The position numbers and the translations under genes are program-made. Positions 1-13,058 of a stretch of 64,000 bases of DNA are shown here, piece by piece; within the stretch, counting starts at the first letter, position 1; each line of letters begins with the position of its first letter. Source of the DNA: Parus major (lineage: Eukaryota > Chordata > Aves > Passeriformes > Paridae); contig NC_031774.1 in NCBI RefSeq assembly GCF_001522545.3, positions 49,035,410-49,099,409 on the forward strand. The letters run 5' to 3'. The notes beneath the pieces are model-generated. The model saw nothing but the letters and a program-made list of their open reading frames with translations, was not told the origin of the DNA and searched no databases.

Positions 1-1842
1 TTTCTAAAGTGTTATACAATGTTGTAATAATGTTTTTACAAAACAAAGACTGAGTTACTGGAAGCCATATTCATCCAATCAGCATCTTATTGAAAGAGGA
101 ATCTTGATGGTAGCGGTGGTGACACAAGCTATATGAAAAAAAAAATTTAAAAAAAAATAAAATGGTGTTGAAGTCATTAAAGGGGGGCATTGACCTGTTT
201 GGGAGTGGAAGCTGGAAGAACTACTGCAGAAAAGGAAAGTCTCGATTGAATGTTATCTCACTTTCCTGAGGAAGAGCGAACCCAAAAAGCCTCAAGCTGA
301 GAACACAGTTGACTTAATTAAAAAGTTCCTAATTGCTAAAATGCTCCTTATAAAAACAGGAATGGACACTGCTAATTGCATACTGAGCAGTGTCTGCCCA
401 AACAGAAAACCTTCACATAAGCAGAAGTCTCAAAATACAGTTGCTGCTGCATGTTGCAGTGTTTCCAATATAGGGGAGAGAAGAAAAACAAAACCCACAA
501 ACCGAACTGATCACAGATTGATTCTGCGCCCTGCAACTTATGTCTACATCATGAATGATAATCAGAGGGCATGATTCTAATCTGTTACAAGGTTTCTGTG
601 TGATTCCAATCCTACAAATATTTCAGAGAGTATTCAAGTGTATTCATTCCCTTTAATGATATTAGTTATATACTTACATGTGAAGATGATGGAAAAGCAG
701 CTCATGTCTTATATAACTCCATATATGTCACATTATGTTTTAATGTATCTAAATCTTTGGAGCATAAAAATCTTAAGAATCATGATGTCAGCCATGAGAT
801 GAAAAGATCACCACAGTGAGTACCAAGAAGATAAATAGAGAACATATATAATCCAAAATTTTTATATAAATTTTATACCTGACAGAAATATTTCTATGAA
901 TAAACGACAAGCTTTGTTAAGCATGTTGAATATACTTTGGCCATTTTTCTCCCTGTTTACTCCAAGAATAGGTACTTTGTTCAACAGTCACAGTGCTCGT
1001 TTGCAGAAATTGGTTCTAGACCTTTTCTCAAGTACTGCTAGAACACATTCCTTCATATTTGTTTTTCAGAAATATTTACACCAGCAAATTGATTTTATTA
1101 CTGACTTGTACAATACTAATTATTTTAAAGAGCCCAGGGCACCATTGTTTTGGGCATTATGCAGAGGTTGACTATAACTTATTTCTTGATTTAAAGGGAT
1201 TACAGTCTTAGATGTCAAGACAAAGAGCTAGCAAGCATTGTGTAAGCTATGTAATCAGGACAAAGAAACAATTCCTTGTGATTTCAGTAGTGATTTCACT
1301 ACTGAGCAAATGAGCACACAGTGAAAATACTGAGGGTCACTTGAAGTAAATGATGCTTAATTGCAGGGGAAAAATTATCAAATTATCTTACTTGCTATGA
1401 ATCACTCATTAATCTCTATTTGCATTTCTTATGGAAAAGAACCTTAACTACCTGATCTGCATGTGCAAATAATAATTATTATTAAGTAGTGAAAGTAGCG
1501 CAATTATTAAATAATGCAACAATATCAATCATTACTCTTATTAATAATAAATTATAATAAGTCTCTAGGACTGTGCATGGTCCCAAGCTGCAATATGCAA
1601 ACACAGATTTGAAACATCTGCTTAGACTTGGAGTTGGGGTTCATACTGTATCAGTCACTGAGTCACAGTTCAAAATACAAATTCTTTGGCATTTTGGACT
1701 TTAACTCCTCCTTTGCATTTGATCTTCCTCTGGTTCATAACTAGCTCTGAAATCAAAAATGAGAAACTGTTCAGAAATCACAGAGCTTCAAACTCACTCT
1801 CTTTTTTAATCAGTTTAACAATGAGTAATTTAGGTGCAATGA
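1..1842. other. non-coding stretch, nothing recognised
   Basis: AT-rich DNA with no repeat family or domain that I recognise. It holds an A-rich run at about 136-162 and a very AT-rich patch at 1465-1560 with many TAAT and ATTA words. The short open frames here have stops and compositions expected by chance. Confidence 0.6.
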
Positions 1843-1985
1843 CCCTCATTTTACGGGATTTTATATTTTTCCTTTTACCTAAGGAAAAGAAGGCTGGGAG
1901 AAAAAGCAACAGAAAGTCAGTGACAGAACTGTACCAAGTCTCAGAAGCTCTTACTTCTTCTTTCTGTGCTCTTTTTGCTGATATA
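1843..1985 (-). repeat. MIR-type SINE fragment
   Basis: Read on the minus strand, the segment follows the amniote MIR order. A worn head region comes first, then a GTCACTGACTTTCTG-like stretch, and finally the complement of CTCATTTTACGGG at 1845-1857, which corresponds to the TGTAAAATG core of MIR. Divergence is high, as expected for an element predating the bird-mammal split. Two opposing open frames cover this segment, and both are explained by the repeat. The family call rests on pattern recall; the edges are uncertain. Confidence 0.5.
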
Positions 1986-3069
1986 AGTTTAGCTGACAAC
2001 ATAAACCAGTAGGAAACTTTATCTTCAGAATAGTTACAAGAAAAGTATTTTGTTTCCAGGAAATAAAGAGCATTCTCATGGCAACAAGATACAAATTCTG
2101 ACATAATTAATCATATATTCTTTATATGTTATCTTTCTGAGGGATCACAAGATGACATAAATTTGGTGTAGTTAGATAATGGCATTAACATGTTGCCTGA
2201 AAATTCTAAAAGCAAGATCTAGACAGGTTTTGAGGCTGTAAAAGTACTTTAAAACAATTAGGAAGTGTACTTGATTGAAGCTGCTTGAAAATATTTTGAA
2301 ATTTCAGTCTGATCTTCAGCAAAATCAGTTGCCTAACTTATCACTTAAATTTGATGGTTAAGGAGTTTTGCTTGATAGTCTTGTAAGGATTGTGACTATT
2401 CAGGGCAAGAGTCGAAGAAGGGGAGGATTAGTAAGTAGCAGTGTATAACTTCTAATTTTACACATTTAAACATACTTTCTCATGGTGCCTTTTCTTCTTT
2501 ACCAAAACATCCTCTCTTCTGACATAACACCCACGAAGTCTGATGCAGAGACGTTTTCTACAGAGCAAAGTCAGATGAAAACAAAACGATTTCAGAACTT
2601 CACCTGTGCACGGGTGGAAACACAAGTGGCTTTTCCTGTTTGAAATTAAACTTATTTGTCATAACTTTGGCCTTTCTCCCAAGTGAAACTGATACAAATT
2701 TTTTTAGCACTGGTGTTTCTGTAGCATGCACATCCAACTGCACACACATTTACAAACAGACAGTCATGCACAGATGAACAATGGCAACAAGAGAAGAAAA
2801 AGAGAAAAAAAAATTAAAGAAATGCAACTCTCATTTTAAATCCAAGTCTCGGACTCCAGTGGAGCTGGGCTAATTTACACCAGCTGAGAATGCTCTTGTA
2901 TTTATTTTAGAAAAGATGCAATTTTGTCCTAAAAAGCAGTTTGCAGGGCCTACTTGATTGATTTAGTTGACTCTGGCTTTATTACAGCTTAATGTGTTCA
3001 CATCACTATTGTTAAAGTTGTTTCAGCACTTCTATTATTACTGCCTAGTTTTTGGCATTTGAAAGTTTG
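1986..3069. other. non-coding stretch with one small ancient repeat piece
   Basis: Mostly unassigned AT-rich DNA. At 2851-2892 an ACTCCAGTGGAGCTGGGC-like stretch followed by TTTACACCAGCTGAGAAT resembles an old interspersed repeat common in turtles, crocodiles and birds, whose family I cannot name. Nothing else was recognised. Confidence 0.45.
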
Positions 3070-3210
3070 TAATAATAACAACAACAGTATTTTGTACTTT
3101 TATAGCATCTTTCTTCTGAGGAACTCGAAGAGCTTTGCAAACAATAATTACTCCTTACAACCCCTTGGTATAGCAGATTATATTGCAGCACATTTTACTG
3201 GCAGTTCAGA
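3070..3210 (-). repeat. MIR-type SINE, 3' half
   Basis: This is the clearest MIR copy in the window. From left to right it reads, in complement, the AATAATA-like 3' tail (3070-3080), a TATAGCATCTTTCTTCTGAG block, a GAGCTTTGCAAACAATAATTA block, and the TTACAACCCC and CATTTTACTG blocks. All are in the order of the amniote MIR consensus. It ends near 3210. A further piece at 3207-3222 (CAGATTCTGATCTCAG) belongs to another old amniote repeat. Confidence 0.7.
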
Positions 3211-6200
3211 TTCTGATCTCAGTTCACATCAGTGCACATGCAAACTATCTACAGTACAAATGTGGTTTAGATTCCTTATAAAATAAAAACAAAAGCAGGA
3301 ATGCCCTATTCATGAGCTGCTGCTACCCCAGAGCAAAACTTCACAGTCCTGATTCCCTCTCTCCAGTAGTAATTCTTGAAACACTGGGATTGCTCCGGAG
3401 TCCGTGCTCCTCTCTGGTCACTGTAGCAGCAAAGGCTTCAGGAAACTGCCTTAAGCAGGTGACAAGACAATCCCTTTTACAAAGAAAACTTCTCCTGGCT
3501 CTACAGAATTCTCTTCTTATTTCTACTGGGGTCTGTACTCTAAGGGAAAAAAAATGCTGTTGAGCAATCTGGAGCAAGATGCTTGTTATTTTTAGCAGAA
3601 ATAAGAGAGATTCTGAAGCTACTCTCTTACAGTGGTGAACACTATATTTAGTGTTTGGGACTAAGGGATAGACAGATAAGCATGTTCCTCTTTGAAACAC
3701 AATCACATGAAAAAATTGGACCCCCTCTAGTAATAAATATGTGAACAGGCAAAAAAAAATAGATTTGGGCTCAATATTTGCATTCCATTTCTTCAAAGAC
3801 ATTTTAAAAAATGAAACAAAGGGGAAAAAACGTTTTTAAAAAAGTGTATGCAAAAAATGCTTAACACTGATGCTTTTCCATTCACTCATGCAAACCACAA
3901 CAACCAAATAACAAATATAAAAAAAGAATCGAAGCACAGTAAAAGCTTTGAATTTAGCTATCCTGAATGGGAACTGTGAATAAATTAATTTCTTTGAGTT
4001 AAGCTGTGAAAATGAACTAGTTAGAAATTATTTTAATTTCAGATCAACCTGATTTTTTTATTTTAAAATACTGACACATATGATTTAATTTTGAAAGGGT
4101 TTTTTTTTTTTTTTTCAATTTATTTAAATTCAACTAATGTCAAGTAACATTTTTTTGGAACAAAAATTGCAAATTTAAAAGAATAATCTTCATTTTGCCA
4201 CTAGTTCAGGTCCACTGAAAAGTGCATTTTTCTTTCAAAAGAAGAATTAATCAAAAAGAAGCCTTCTGTTCTGACTAGAGTGTGATCTTATCACTTTCAT
4301 CATTATAAGAAACATATACACAATTCAAGATGAACTTTCTACTGTTTCACCCCTTATATTAAAAATATTTACAGAAAGGAAAAAGATTCATTAGATAATT
4401 TGTCAGAGCACAGATTTGCCCTACATGGCCTTGACCAAGCTGTGATAATCACTATGGACTCCTTTGCTATTAAAACTGGTACTAGACAAGAACTTCAAGT
4501 GCATCAACACTTTTCAATGGCAAGCAAAAAAAAAAAAAATGCAAATACTCTCCTGCCCTGTTTTTCAGCAATTTGACAGCAGACAATAATTCAATTAACT
4601 GTCCTACCATCCCCACTGCCACTGGAAAGAAAACATCTTTGTCAAGCTGGTAAAAAAAAAAAAAAAAAAGAGGTTTCATGGAGTAAAAGCCACGTCTTTA
4701 ACGCAAGGGAAACCTTCAGTGCTGAAACCAATGGGTATTCTGTCCTTGATTTCAAGAGCTCCTGAATGAGCCATCTTAGAACACAGAACAAAATGTTTGT
4801 TCTCAAAAAACCAAGGCAAAATTTTTCATTTCCATCCAAGAAGTTGGATTTTTGGCTTTTAGCTTCACCTTAGAAGCACAAGCATGATTCTACGGTTCTA
4901 CAAAATTTTGAAGATACCTCAAAGCAATCAGTACTTGGAAAAGCAATCAATATCATGATCTAGGTATTGGACATTGCAAGAACATTTCCAGATCTAGGAA
5001 ACTGAAAAGTACAGCTGATTAGAAACAGCGGGGAATATGTGCTAAAACCTGAGGACATAGAGCCCTATGAGTAGTGTTGGTTACCTGTATTTATAATTGC
5101 TTGCAATTTACTTAAAATTGCCTCCTCTGGATATGGCCCACAAAAAAAACCTGAAATCTGTATTGAAGAAGTCTTTGGAAATCAATTACTTTTTGAAGTT
5201 AAACTTTACAAACATATTTTTTTTTATTAAAAAAATAAACCAAACCCAAACGAAAACACAAATGGAAAATCCACAAAGAAAAAATGCAGAGTACATCTTT
5301 TGGACTGATCTATTTTGTACTCCAAGTTGTGATTTAAGTGTTAATATTATCATAATCTGCAAGAAAAATAACATCATTGAGGCTTCAAAATGTTTGTGTT
5401 TACACACTTAAAGAGAGTTGCAGTGCATTCAATTCAGAAAAAACACAGAGTAATCTTAACTCTATCACTTCTGACTGGAGTGCAAAACTCAAATCAATTA
5501 CTCATAAACATTTGTGATAAGATTAATTTAATTTTTTTTCTTAAACAAAGAGGATAAATTAAAAGAATCAGCTTATTCCTTCCTACTCTGTAGTGACAAG
5601 ATTAAAAATTAAATTTATACATATTTCATTTCTACATAATAAAGCCTTTTGCAAAAAGAAAAAAATACCACAGTTCATCTAATTAAATCAAAGAAAATTG
5701 CCTGCAGCGATTCTACAGTATTACAATTAGATGTCTGCCAAAACCAGCCGTTTGAATTCTTAAACACCACTCCAGTCTTAAATATAAAACACGGTTTTCA
5801 TCATTTTCTGTGATATCACCAAAATGAGAGGTTTTTTCATCACTATTACGTCAGCCTGGAATGCCTTGCCAGACTCATTACATATTTTCTTCTGCCTCAA
5901 AGAAATGTTGTGCGAAACAAATGCAGAATACTTTTGCTTTGTTCGCTGTAAGGCTACACATGAATTTTGGTAATAATGTTATGGAAATGAAATAACATTG
6001 TTAAAAAAAAATCTGCATTAAAAATTCAAGTTTTGTGTAATTAGTGTAATTTATGTAATGCTTAAATAGTCTTTGGAACTAGATATGAAAAGAATAAAAA
6101 TTCAAAACACAACCCCTACAAGTAGTTGAAGATGATTATTTACAAAAACTGAGGCTATCCACATTTACTATTTTTGCACAGCCTGATTAGTATCTCTAAT

Positions 6201-6282
6201 ATAATATATATTTCAATGCATCCAGATCCCAAAGGCCCACACCAAATGCTCAGCTAACACCCAAACTTCCTCTGTGACCTTG
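3211..6282. other. non-coding stretch, homopolymer runs only
   Basis: No gene or dated repeat family recognised. Homopolymer runs occur at 4100-4115 (T), 4527-4539 (A) and 4652-4669 (A). The part from about 5830 to 6010 is free of simple repeats and carries TTACGTCAG (CRE-like, 5846-5854), TGGAATG (TEAD-like) and octamer/SOX-like words. It could be a conserved non-coding element. A 153-codon minus-strand open frame at 3341-3802 has no recognisable domain. Confidence 0.5.
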
Positions 6283-6425
6283 CACAAATCCCGATTTTTT
6301 CCCATGTTTGTAAAATGGGAGAGTACTTCCTACCTGACAGGGGTGTTGTCAGGTTAAAATCCACAGAAGAGTATCAGACACTGAGATACTGGATGTAATA
6401 AGGGACAGAGAAAGAGACAGGCTGA
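6283..6425 (+). repeat. MIR-type SINE
   Basis: Plus-strand copy. CCTCTGTGACCTTGCACAAA is the CTGTGTGACCTTGGGCAAG core. TTTGTAAAATGGGAGAGTAC matches the TGTAAAATGGGGATAAT block, CAGGGGTGTTGTCAGGTTAA matches the GGGTGTTGTGAGG block, and a decayed 3' part follows. The order and spacing fit the family. The upstream head region is not recognisable. Confidence 0.75.
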
Positions 6426-9400
6426 AAACAGTGAAGACTGGTTAAATAAGTTGCTACGCTACAGTAAAGGCAATTCATTTAAGCATTGTTCAGTGAAAGC
6501 AGAGTTGAGTTACAGGCTACTGCTGACTGACAGATGCAAAAATGCACTCCAAAAGCACTAAGATAAGTCTCAGCAAAATTATTAACCTCCCATTTAAAAA
6601 ACACTCACATTTGCAAAGCTTTGTGGAGTATAGAGAGCAAAATAATGAAGATAATACATGGCTGATTACTAAGTTTGCATGCTCTAGGACCTTGCTATAT
6701 GATCTCATTTTATATGTAACTAGGAAAACTGCAGCAATGTTCTCCTTGTCATCTTCTGTCACCCTTGTGTTTTCCAGGATCTTATGCTCCATGAAGTATG
6801 TCTCTAATCTCTGCTGAACTCTCCCAGGTCACATACACACCTACTCCCTCTAGATTCTTCCAGCTGACTCAACTGAGCCTCAACCTCTGCACGCTGAAGT
6901 AAAATTGCATCCAGCCCTCCAGGGAAAGTTCCCATTGACCATCTGATGATACCACTTCCACTGATCTGTATTAGAGAGAAATGCTCATACTCCAGTTTCA
7001 TGCTTGCCTGAACAAAAATTTGTGCCACGTACAGGCTCAGAATAATGAGAGTTTTGCAAACCACTTGGTATTAACACATATTTTTCTGAAGTATTTCTCT
7101 AGATATGAGACAGATGTTCTGTATTCTGTGCACTTACCTTCCTCTATGCTCCCTGTGATCCAAGATGTTTGAGGTGAAAAAATGAAAAAAAAAAAAAAAA
7201 AACACAGCAAAAAAACAAAAACAAAAAACCAACCAACCAATCAACCAACCAAAATAGTACAAAAATCTCTGGAGAAATCGATTTTATTTTATTTTTCTCT
7301 GAACTAGATGCCACAGGCAAGTGACCAGTACTCTGGTCAAGTGAGCAACTCCTCTTAAATGACTCAGTCAGACAGAATCCTCTTGCTTCATTTTGTCCCT
7401 GCTGCTACTGTCTCACATGGGATTACATGCACTGCGAGTGCCTGGGGGATCTATAGCCAAGTTTAAGAACAGACAGGAAGCACAGGCAGAATGCACAGCA
7501 TTGGGCATATTGTAATAGCATGTTTAAATAAGACCTAGATGTAGATACATGACCTAGCAGGTAACCAAAGCTGTTGTCTTAGGCTGGACAATAAGAGACT
7601 AATAATAAGCAATAATATTAAGGATCCATTATTTAACTTCTATTTTTTATGATTTTCTGTTCATATTTTATGGTTCACGGATAACACAACATGTAAGTTC
7701 TTTGACTCCACTAGTGAGAATGTTAGGATTAATTAAAATTCATTATGAATAATTGGATAAATATTGTCAAGTAGCTGAAGACCAAACCTGAGCCTTAACA
7801 TGGGATACTAATTGCAGAAAATGCTGATATACAAAGAATGGGAGATGTAAGGTGCAGTCCACAATAAAAGCGGACATCTGCATTTCAACTAATAATCAAA
7901 AGGACACTTTCAGAAATCCATTACTCTTGACATTGTCATGAAAGCTCATTTTCACCACCTAAAGCCACTCAGCCTCTACAAGAGGTGTTTTCCCAGAGGG
8001 ATTCATCCAGTAGGTTTGCTTACAATACAGCCCACAGACCTGACTCTGACCAAAACGTGACTGGAAGGCAATAAAGCTTCCTATTACAATCCCAAAGGAC
8101 AAATGTTTGAAAGTCAGGTTGAATTCCTTTCTCTGATTCCTGTCTGAGAGTCAATTCCTGATTGCAGTATTTGTACATTTCTGTAGGGCTTCATGTTCCT
8201 TCATTCCTGTGGCAACGAACCTTTGCAGTACAAGCTTTCAGCAGTATACCAATATCCAGGTAGGTCAGCTGAACATGCTCAGCTTTGGTGAAAGGTCCAC
8301 ACTTGGTATGCTGTTTCATCACACTGTCCCATTCATCACCACTCAAGACTGAAAATTTTAGCAGACATTTCCAGCAAACAAGCAACAACTGATGAAATAA
8401 TTCATCAATATTTGTTTGCTTTGTTCCCTTTTTTGCCAGCTGCCAGACATTTGAAATTCCAATACTAACAGAGTAGCTGAAGAATAGCAAATTCCAGTCA
8501 AGAAACACAGAAAAAAATTATACAATACACTTGTAGAGAATTGTTCTTTTTTCATCTACCTATTTTCGATGTTGGTCTAATTCTGAGAAGCTAACATAGA
8601 GCGCTATTATTCACATCCTCATTATAATTTATGTAAAAAATGTGAAAGCAAGATTTTAGTGTTAGAACAAATATTTTGTAGCTGGCATTTAACTATTACA
8701 TTGTGCTTGTGGGAAAGTTTGTGGAATTGCAGATTTTGAACCATATTCTATTTACCAAATTTTGTACTAATTACTGAAACTCAGTAGCTTTTTGAGAACT
8801 TAGAGCAGCTTATAGGAGTTTCTAAAAACAGAAAGTGTCTGTGAGTTACTTGATGGAAATCGTTGTGGCTGTCTATTCAGGACCAGAGAACTTTTTTTCT
8901 TTCAAATGACATATTTAGAATACACAACATCATTATGTCACTGAATTCTCCTATTACCTGGAGTGTGGACAAGGCTAGTCTAGGGATGGGTATCAAAAGA
9001 AAAGGTCTGTTGCCAGAACTTTTGGCACAGGTACAGAAACCTCTCTCTTCTTTTCCAGACTTCAAATGCTTGCATTTTAGAATAAAAACTTGGATATACA
9101 CTAGCAGTCTGTTAGGTCACTAACAAAAGTTTTCTAAATGAAATGATGGCGTGTAACAAAAAATAATTTCCAGTGTTCATAAGTGAGCTGCATTTCCTTT
9201 ATCATCTGCATTATTCTTAAAAGGGTGTCTATTCATGCTGGAGTTAGCTATGCTCACAGAAGAGCATTATGGAGTGAGCAAGTCTTTTCTAATCAGTCTT
9301 TGTCTTTCACAGAGTTGCCAGTCAAACTGTCAAAAATCTGTTGGATGCATTTCTTCAAGGAAAAGCATTTTTCTCTTCCTTTCCCAGCTTGGTGTGCATA

Positions 9401-9747
9401 GCTGGAGAACCCTGTCATCCATTGTAGTGTACAGTTCCCAGTGGAAAGTGTCTCCTTACCCTTCTGACAGAAGGTTGTGTGCTGGTCCTGGCTGGGGTAG
9501 AGATAATCTCTGCAGGTGCCAGCTTCAGCTCAACTGCAACAGGTTGTTCAAGAGCAGTACCAGACACGAAAAAAACACACTGCAACTTACAAAAACAGAG
9601 CATTTGGGGGTAAGTATAATACTTGGAGAGACTGAACAATAACGAAAGTAAAAGTGAACCATGTTGTTATGTAATAAAGCTTAGCCCTTTTCATGAGTTA
9701 AGGATTACTACTTACACATTAAAAATAGAGAAGACCACAGAGACCAC
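6426..9747. other. non-coding stretch with an A-rich/CCAA simple repeat
   Basis: No gene recognised. The main feature is an A-rich low-complexity tract at about 7177-7254, where a run of A is followed by CAAAA units and then by CCAA/TCAA units. Nothing else was assigned. Confidence 0.6.
7177..7254. repeat. A-rich and (CCAA)n low-complexity tract
   Basis: An A run with one interruption passes into AAAAACAAAAAC units and then a short CCAA tetranucleotide array ending near 7252. It could be the expanded tail of a retroposon, but no element body is visible beside it. Confidence 0.85.
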
Positions 9748-9823
9748 TAAAGCTGGGATTAGAATGTGTAAAGCCCTGAATCCCAGATCTCGCCTTCAAC
9801 CACTAAACCACATCTTCTATAGT
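9748..9823 (-). repeat. MIR-type SINE, tRNA-like head
   Basis: On the minus strand this gives the tRNA-related head of the amniote MIR: a GTGGTTTAGTGGTTGAAG segment (A-box region), then CTGGGATTCAGGGC, then a B-box-like TTCTAATCCCAGC. It is the 5' portion only. The rest of the element is absent or too decayed to follow. Confidence 0.6.
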
Positions 9824-12810
9824 TAGACCTTTTTTTGAGTCATGGAGCTGCTTATTACTCAACATTCTGCAAGTACTTAAGCACCCTGCTGAATCAGGAC
9901 CACCTCCTGGAGACTAGAGCCTGCAGCTCTTACTCAGGCATTTAGCCTCTGAAATCACACAACTGGAAACTACAGCAAAGCACACACTTTTTCTGCCCTG
10001 GAAAAGTAAAGTCGTTAGTTCCTCCAGAGCTCATCTCTTTTCTTTTATCATGCATCACTCCAGTCTTAAGTGCTAATAACTCCACTGCACTCATAATGAT
10101 TGCACTAAAGTGGTCACAGTGTAACAGAATAGGTAGGGCCCAAAGCCTCCGGTCAAATGGCTCTGGAGCCTTGAGGAGATTTTCATGATTTCTTATAATA
10201 ATCAGCAGTTTTTGTTATTGCTGCCACCACCCTGCTGCTAATAGAGATCTGTGTTGGTACATTTCAGAGGTGTAGAATCTCACTGAGAGCCTGACTATCA
10301 GTTCTTTTTCACTTGACTGTATTTGATTTGCAAGAAATAATATATTAACTTGCCTTAAATAATTATCCACAAGTTGGAACCTGGTCCTGAGACTTTGATT
10401 TATGAGTTTCTAGTCATGCTTAGCTGGCTATAATTTTTCATCTGGAGGGTATCTTCACTATGCAAGCTTGATGAACAGGTTATTTTATGTTAGATCTCCA
10501 ATGAATACCCATCACTGGCTTTAAAGCAAAAAATGAAGAAAATCTATTGGCTCATGTAGACTCTGTCTTTCACACTTCCATTTACTCAAAAGCCATTTGA
10601 AGTTCTCTTTGTGTCTTCTCAGGCAAATGCATGCATTGGGGCAAGACGAGGGCCATTTGGTAACCCACGTGTGATGTCTTTTGTTAAATCCAGTCACCTG
10701 CATCAGTTTGCTGCCTTCTGATCTCTTGAGTACTGTCCACGGTATGTATCACACTAAGGCCAGAGAGCTTGAAAGGACAGCTTTTAACTCATCTGTTTCC
10801 TGCTGGTGCAATTGTAAGCAAGTTTATATCCCATGTTTTTCTAGGGCATTTTAGTTTGGGTGAGAGACAGATTTAATTTAATACGAATGGCTGTAGAGAC
10901 AGTATTTTTCCATATAGTCATTTAATTTGTTCAACATATTGTCCCAGTACTCAGGGCCAAAAGGTGGTTGCCAGTAGCTCATTCTTGCATCATAGACAGA
11001 ATTGTAGTGAAGCTTGTAAGAGAAAAGGTCATAGAAAACTTTTATATATTAAAGATCTTCCAGATAATTACGCTCTTACTTTCCCTCTAAGATGCTGTTC
11101 TGCCATCTCCCCATTAACCCATTGCAGCTGAAATTTACCAGTAAGCTCAAAATATATACTTCTGAGGAGTTTTGTAGAAGACCATGGAATCTTTGATGAA
11201 GAGGTGTAAAGTTTGGAACAGGATCAGCGTAGATGAAGAACAATCCTTCTAGTATATTCTGTTTTCTCCTAGATTTAAGGAAGTCTTTCTTTGCTCAGCA
11301 TCTTTGGTTGGAGTTGTTGAAGGAAAGGTTAGCAGCAGACCCCTGAAATGAGCAGATGTATGGGAGGGATATACTTGCTCCAGGTCAGCTGCAGACACAC
11401 AGTTCTTTGATGTGTGGGACCTTGTCCACTTCCCCCTCATTTAGCCTCCCATTCCCTAAATCTGGTGAGGATCTCAATTACTTTTGATAACAGTATTACT
11501 TTTGATTCACAGTATACATTTCCATGCAAACTCTTCAGAGAAGGAAATGAGAGGAAAAAAAGGGAAATCCATAAAGACTACCTCCTTGGCTACAGCATGT
11601 CTGCCTGAAGCTGCTCCTGCAGCCACCATGGCAAGGAGGTGACTTTGTGTTACTATGGCATTGCTCTTAAGCCAGGAAGCCCCCAGTCCCTGCCCCTGCC
11701 CTGAAGCAATATCAGGGTTGTTTTGCACTTACCACTGTCCCTCTGGGACAAATAGAATCAGAGATAAGCATGATAAAAGTCAGAAAGTCTGGATGAACTA
11801 TTGCCCCATTCTCTGCTGAACTGCAGTTCACAGAAGAACTGCCATTAAATGTGGAACTTTTAAAGGACAACAGTCTTGTGCACCCTTGGGCCTGGTAAGT
11901 TCTCTCAAGTATCAAAGAAGAAAATGAGGCCCAGGAAGAGGACATCTGATTTTGTCATCTGCCTCACAAAATAAAACCAGGCAGAAGCTGAACTCTTGTA
12001 AGATTTTAAACAGAGTGTCATCCTTTTCTAAACACACAATAAATACATGGCACCAACCCCACCCACACAGACAGACACACACTTGATCCGTGAGCAGTTT
12101 TTTAAAATTTGGGTGGTAGAAACGTTTGTCACACCCACAAGCTATATCTGAAAGAGGAGAATGAGAGAAAAGCCATCCATTTTGGCTTCATGAAAAATTA
12201 TTGGCTTCTTGGCTTTGTGCCAGCTCAGTCAGCTTATAATAATAACTGGCTCTGGGCCAAGGTTTTTTGAGAGAGAAAGAGTGAGAGAGAGAGAGAGAGC
12301 ACACTGCTCTCTCTTTCCTCAAAAATATTTATTAATAATCTCTATATTACTCATAATCTGTGTAGTTTAATTAAATAAAAATGTCTATTTTAACTTCCCT
12401 GCTAACTGAAAACTGGAGGAGAGATTAAATTATTGGGAGACAGGAATCAGTCTGGATTTCAAATGCAAGACATCATGGGAACTGTTTGTACCTGGTTTTC
12501 TGGTTAAGGCCCCTGCTACCCCAAGACCTGAACACAAACATTCACTGATTGTGAATGATACAAAAACAAGAAAAATTATGATAATCTCCAATGAAAGCTT
12601 ACTGTTATACTGAGCCATGTCTTGAACCTTGATCTGTTATTTCTGAAGATATATCACCATGTCTCTACATGGCACAATAAACTCCGAGAGGACTGACTTT
12701 AGCTGAAAGACAGATGATGCCAGATGTGATATCTTCCTAATTTTAGAATTAATCCAGTCAAACTACATTTTGAATGGACTGAAGGAGAAACAAAAACTCC
12801 TCTAATTTGG
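9824..12810. other. non-coding stretch
   Basis: No coding sequence or dated repeat recognised. A GA-rich microsatellite lies at 12269-12299. GC content rises slightly around 11.3-11.9 kb, where several short opposing open frames overlap without any domain. Confidence 0.55.
12269..12299. repeat. (GA)n microsatellite
   Basis: An imperfect GA dinucleotide array with an AAAGAGT interruption, ending in an uninterrupted run of GA units. Confidence 0.9.
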
Positions 12811-12943
12811 AGTATTCTTAGTCAGAAGGGACCCACAAGGATCATCAAGTCCAACTTTAAAGTAAATGATCCATACAGGGATTGAACTGAACTGACAACC
12901 TCAGTGATATTAGCACCATGCTCTAACTAACAGAGCTAATCTC
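12811..12943 (-). mobile_element. passerine tRNA-Ile/CR1 composite SINE (TguSINE1-like)
   Basis: On the minus strand a tRNA-Ile-like head (about 12868-12942) is joined to a CR1-like 3' tail (12811-12867). The head contains TAGCTCTGTTAGTTAGAGC (A-box region), ATGGTGCTAATATCACTGAG (anticodon-arm region) and a worn B box. The tail contains the complement of AGAAGGGACCCACAAGGATC and of AAGTCCAACTT, shared with avian CR1 3' ends. A GAACT pentamer is duplicated in the B-box region, giving GAACTGAACT on the plus strand. Such SINEs are mobilised by CR1 reverse transcriptase and are known from songbirds and relatives. The family name is from memory. Confidence 0.75.
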
Positions 12944-13023
12944 AGAGTCAATTCAAAGGTGTTTGTAAGAACTGTCAGGTCTCACTTACCCAAATTCCAT
13001 TTATTTTGGTCTCTTTGTTGTAC

Positions 13024-13058
<35 letters not shown>

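Noticed and set aside
3341..3802. 153-codon minus-strand open frame
   Set aside because: No domain; it passes through A- and T-rich low-complexity sequence.
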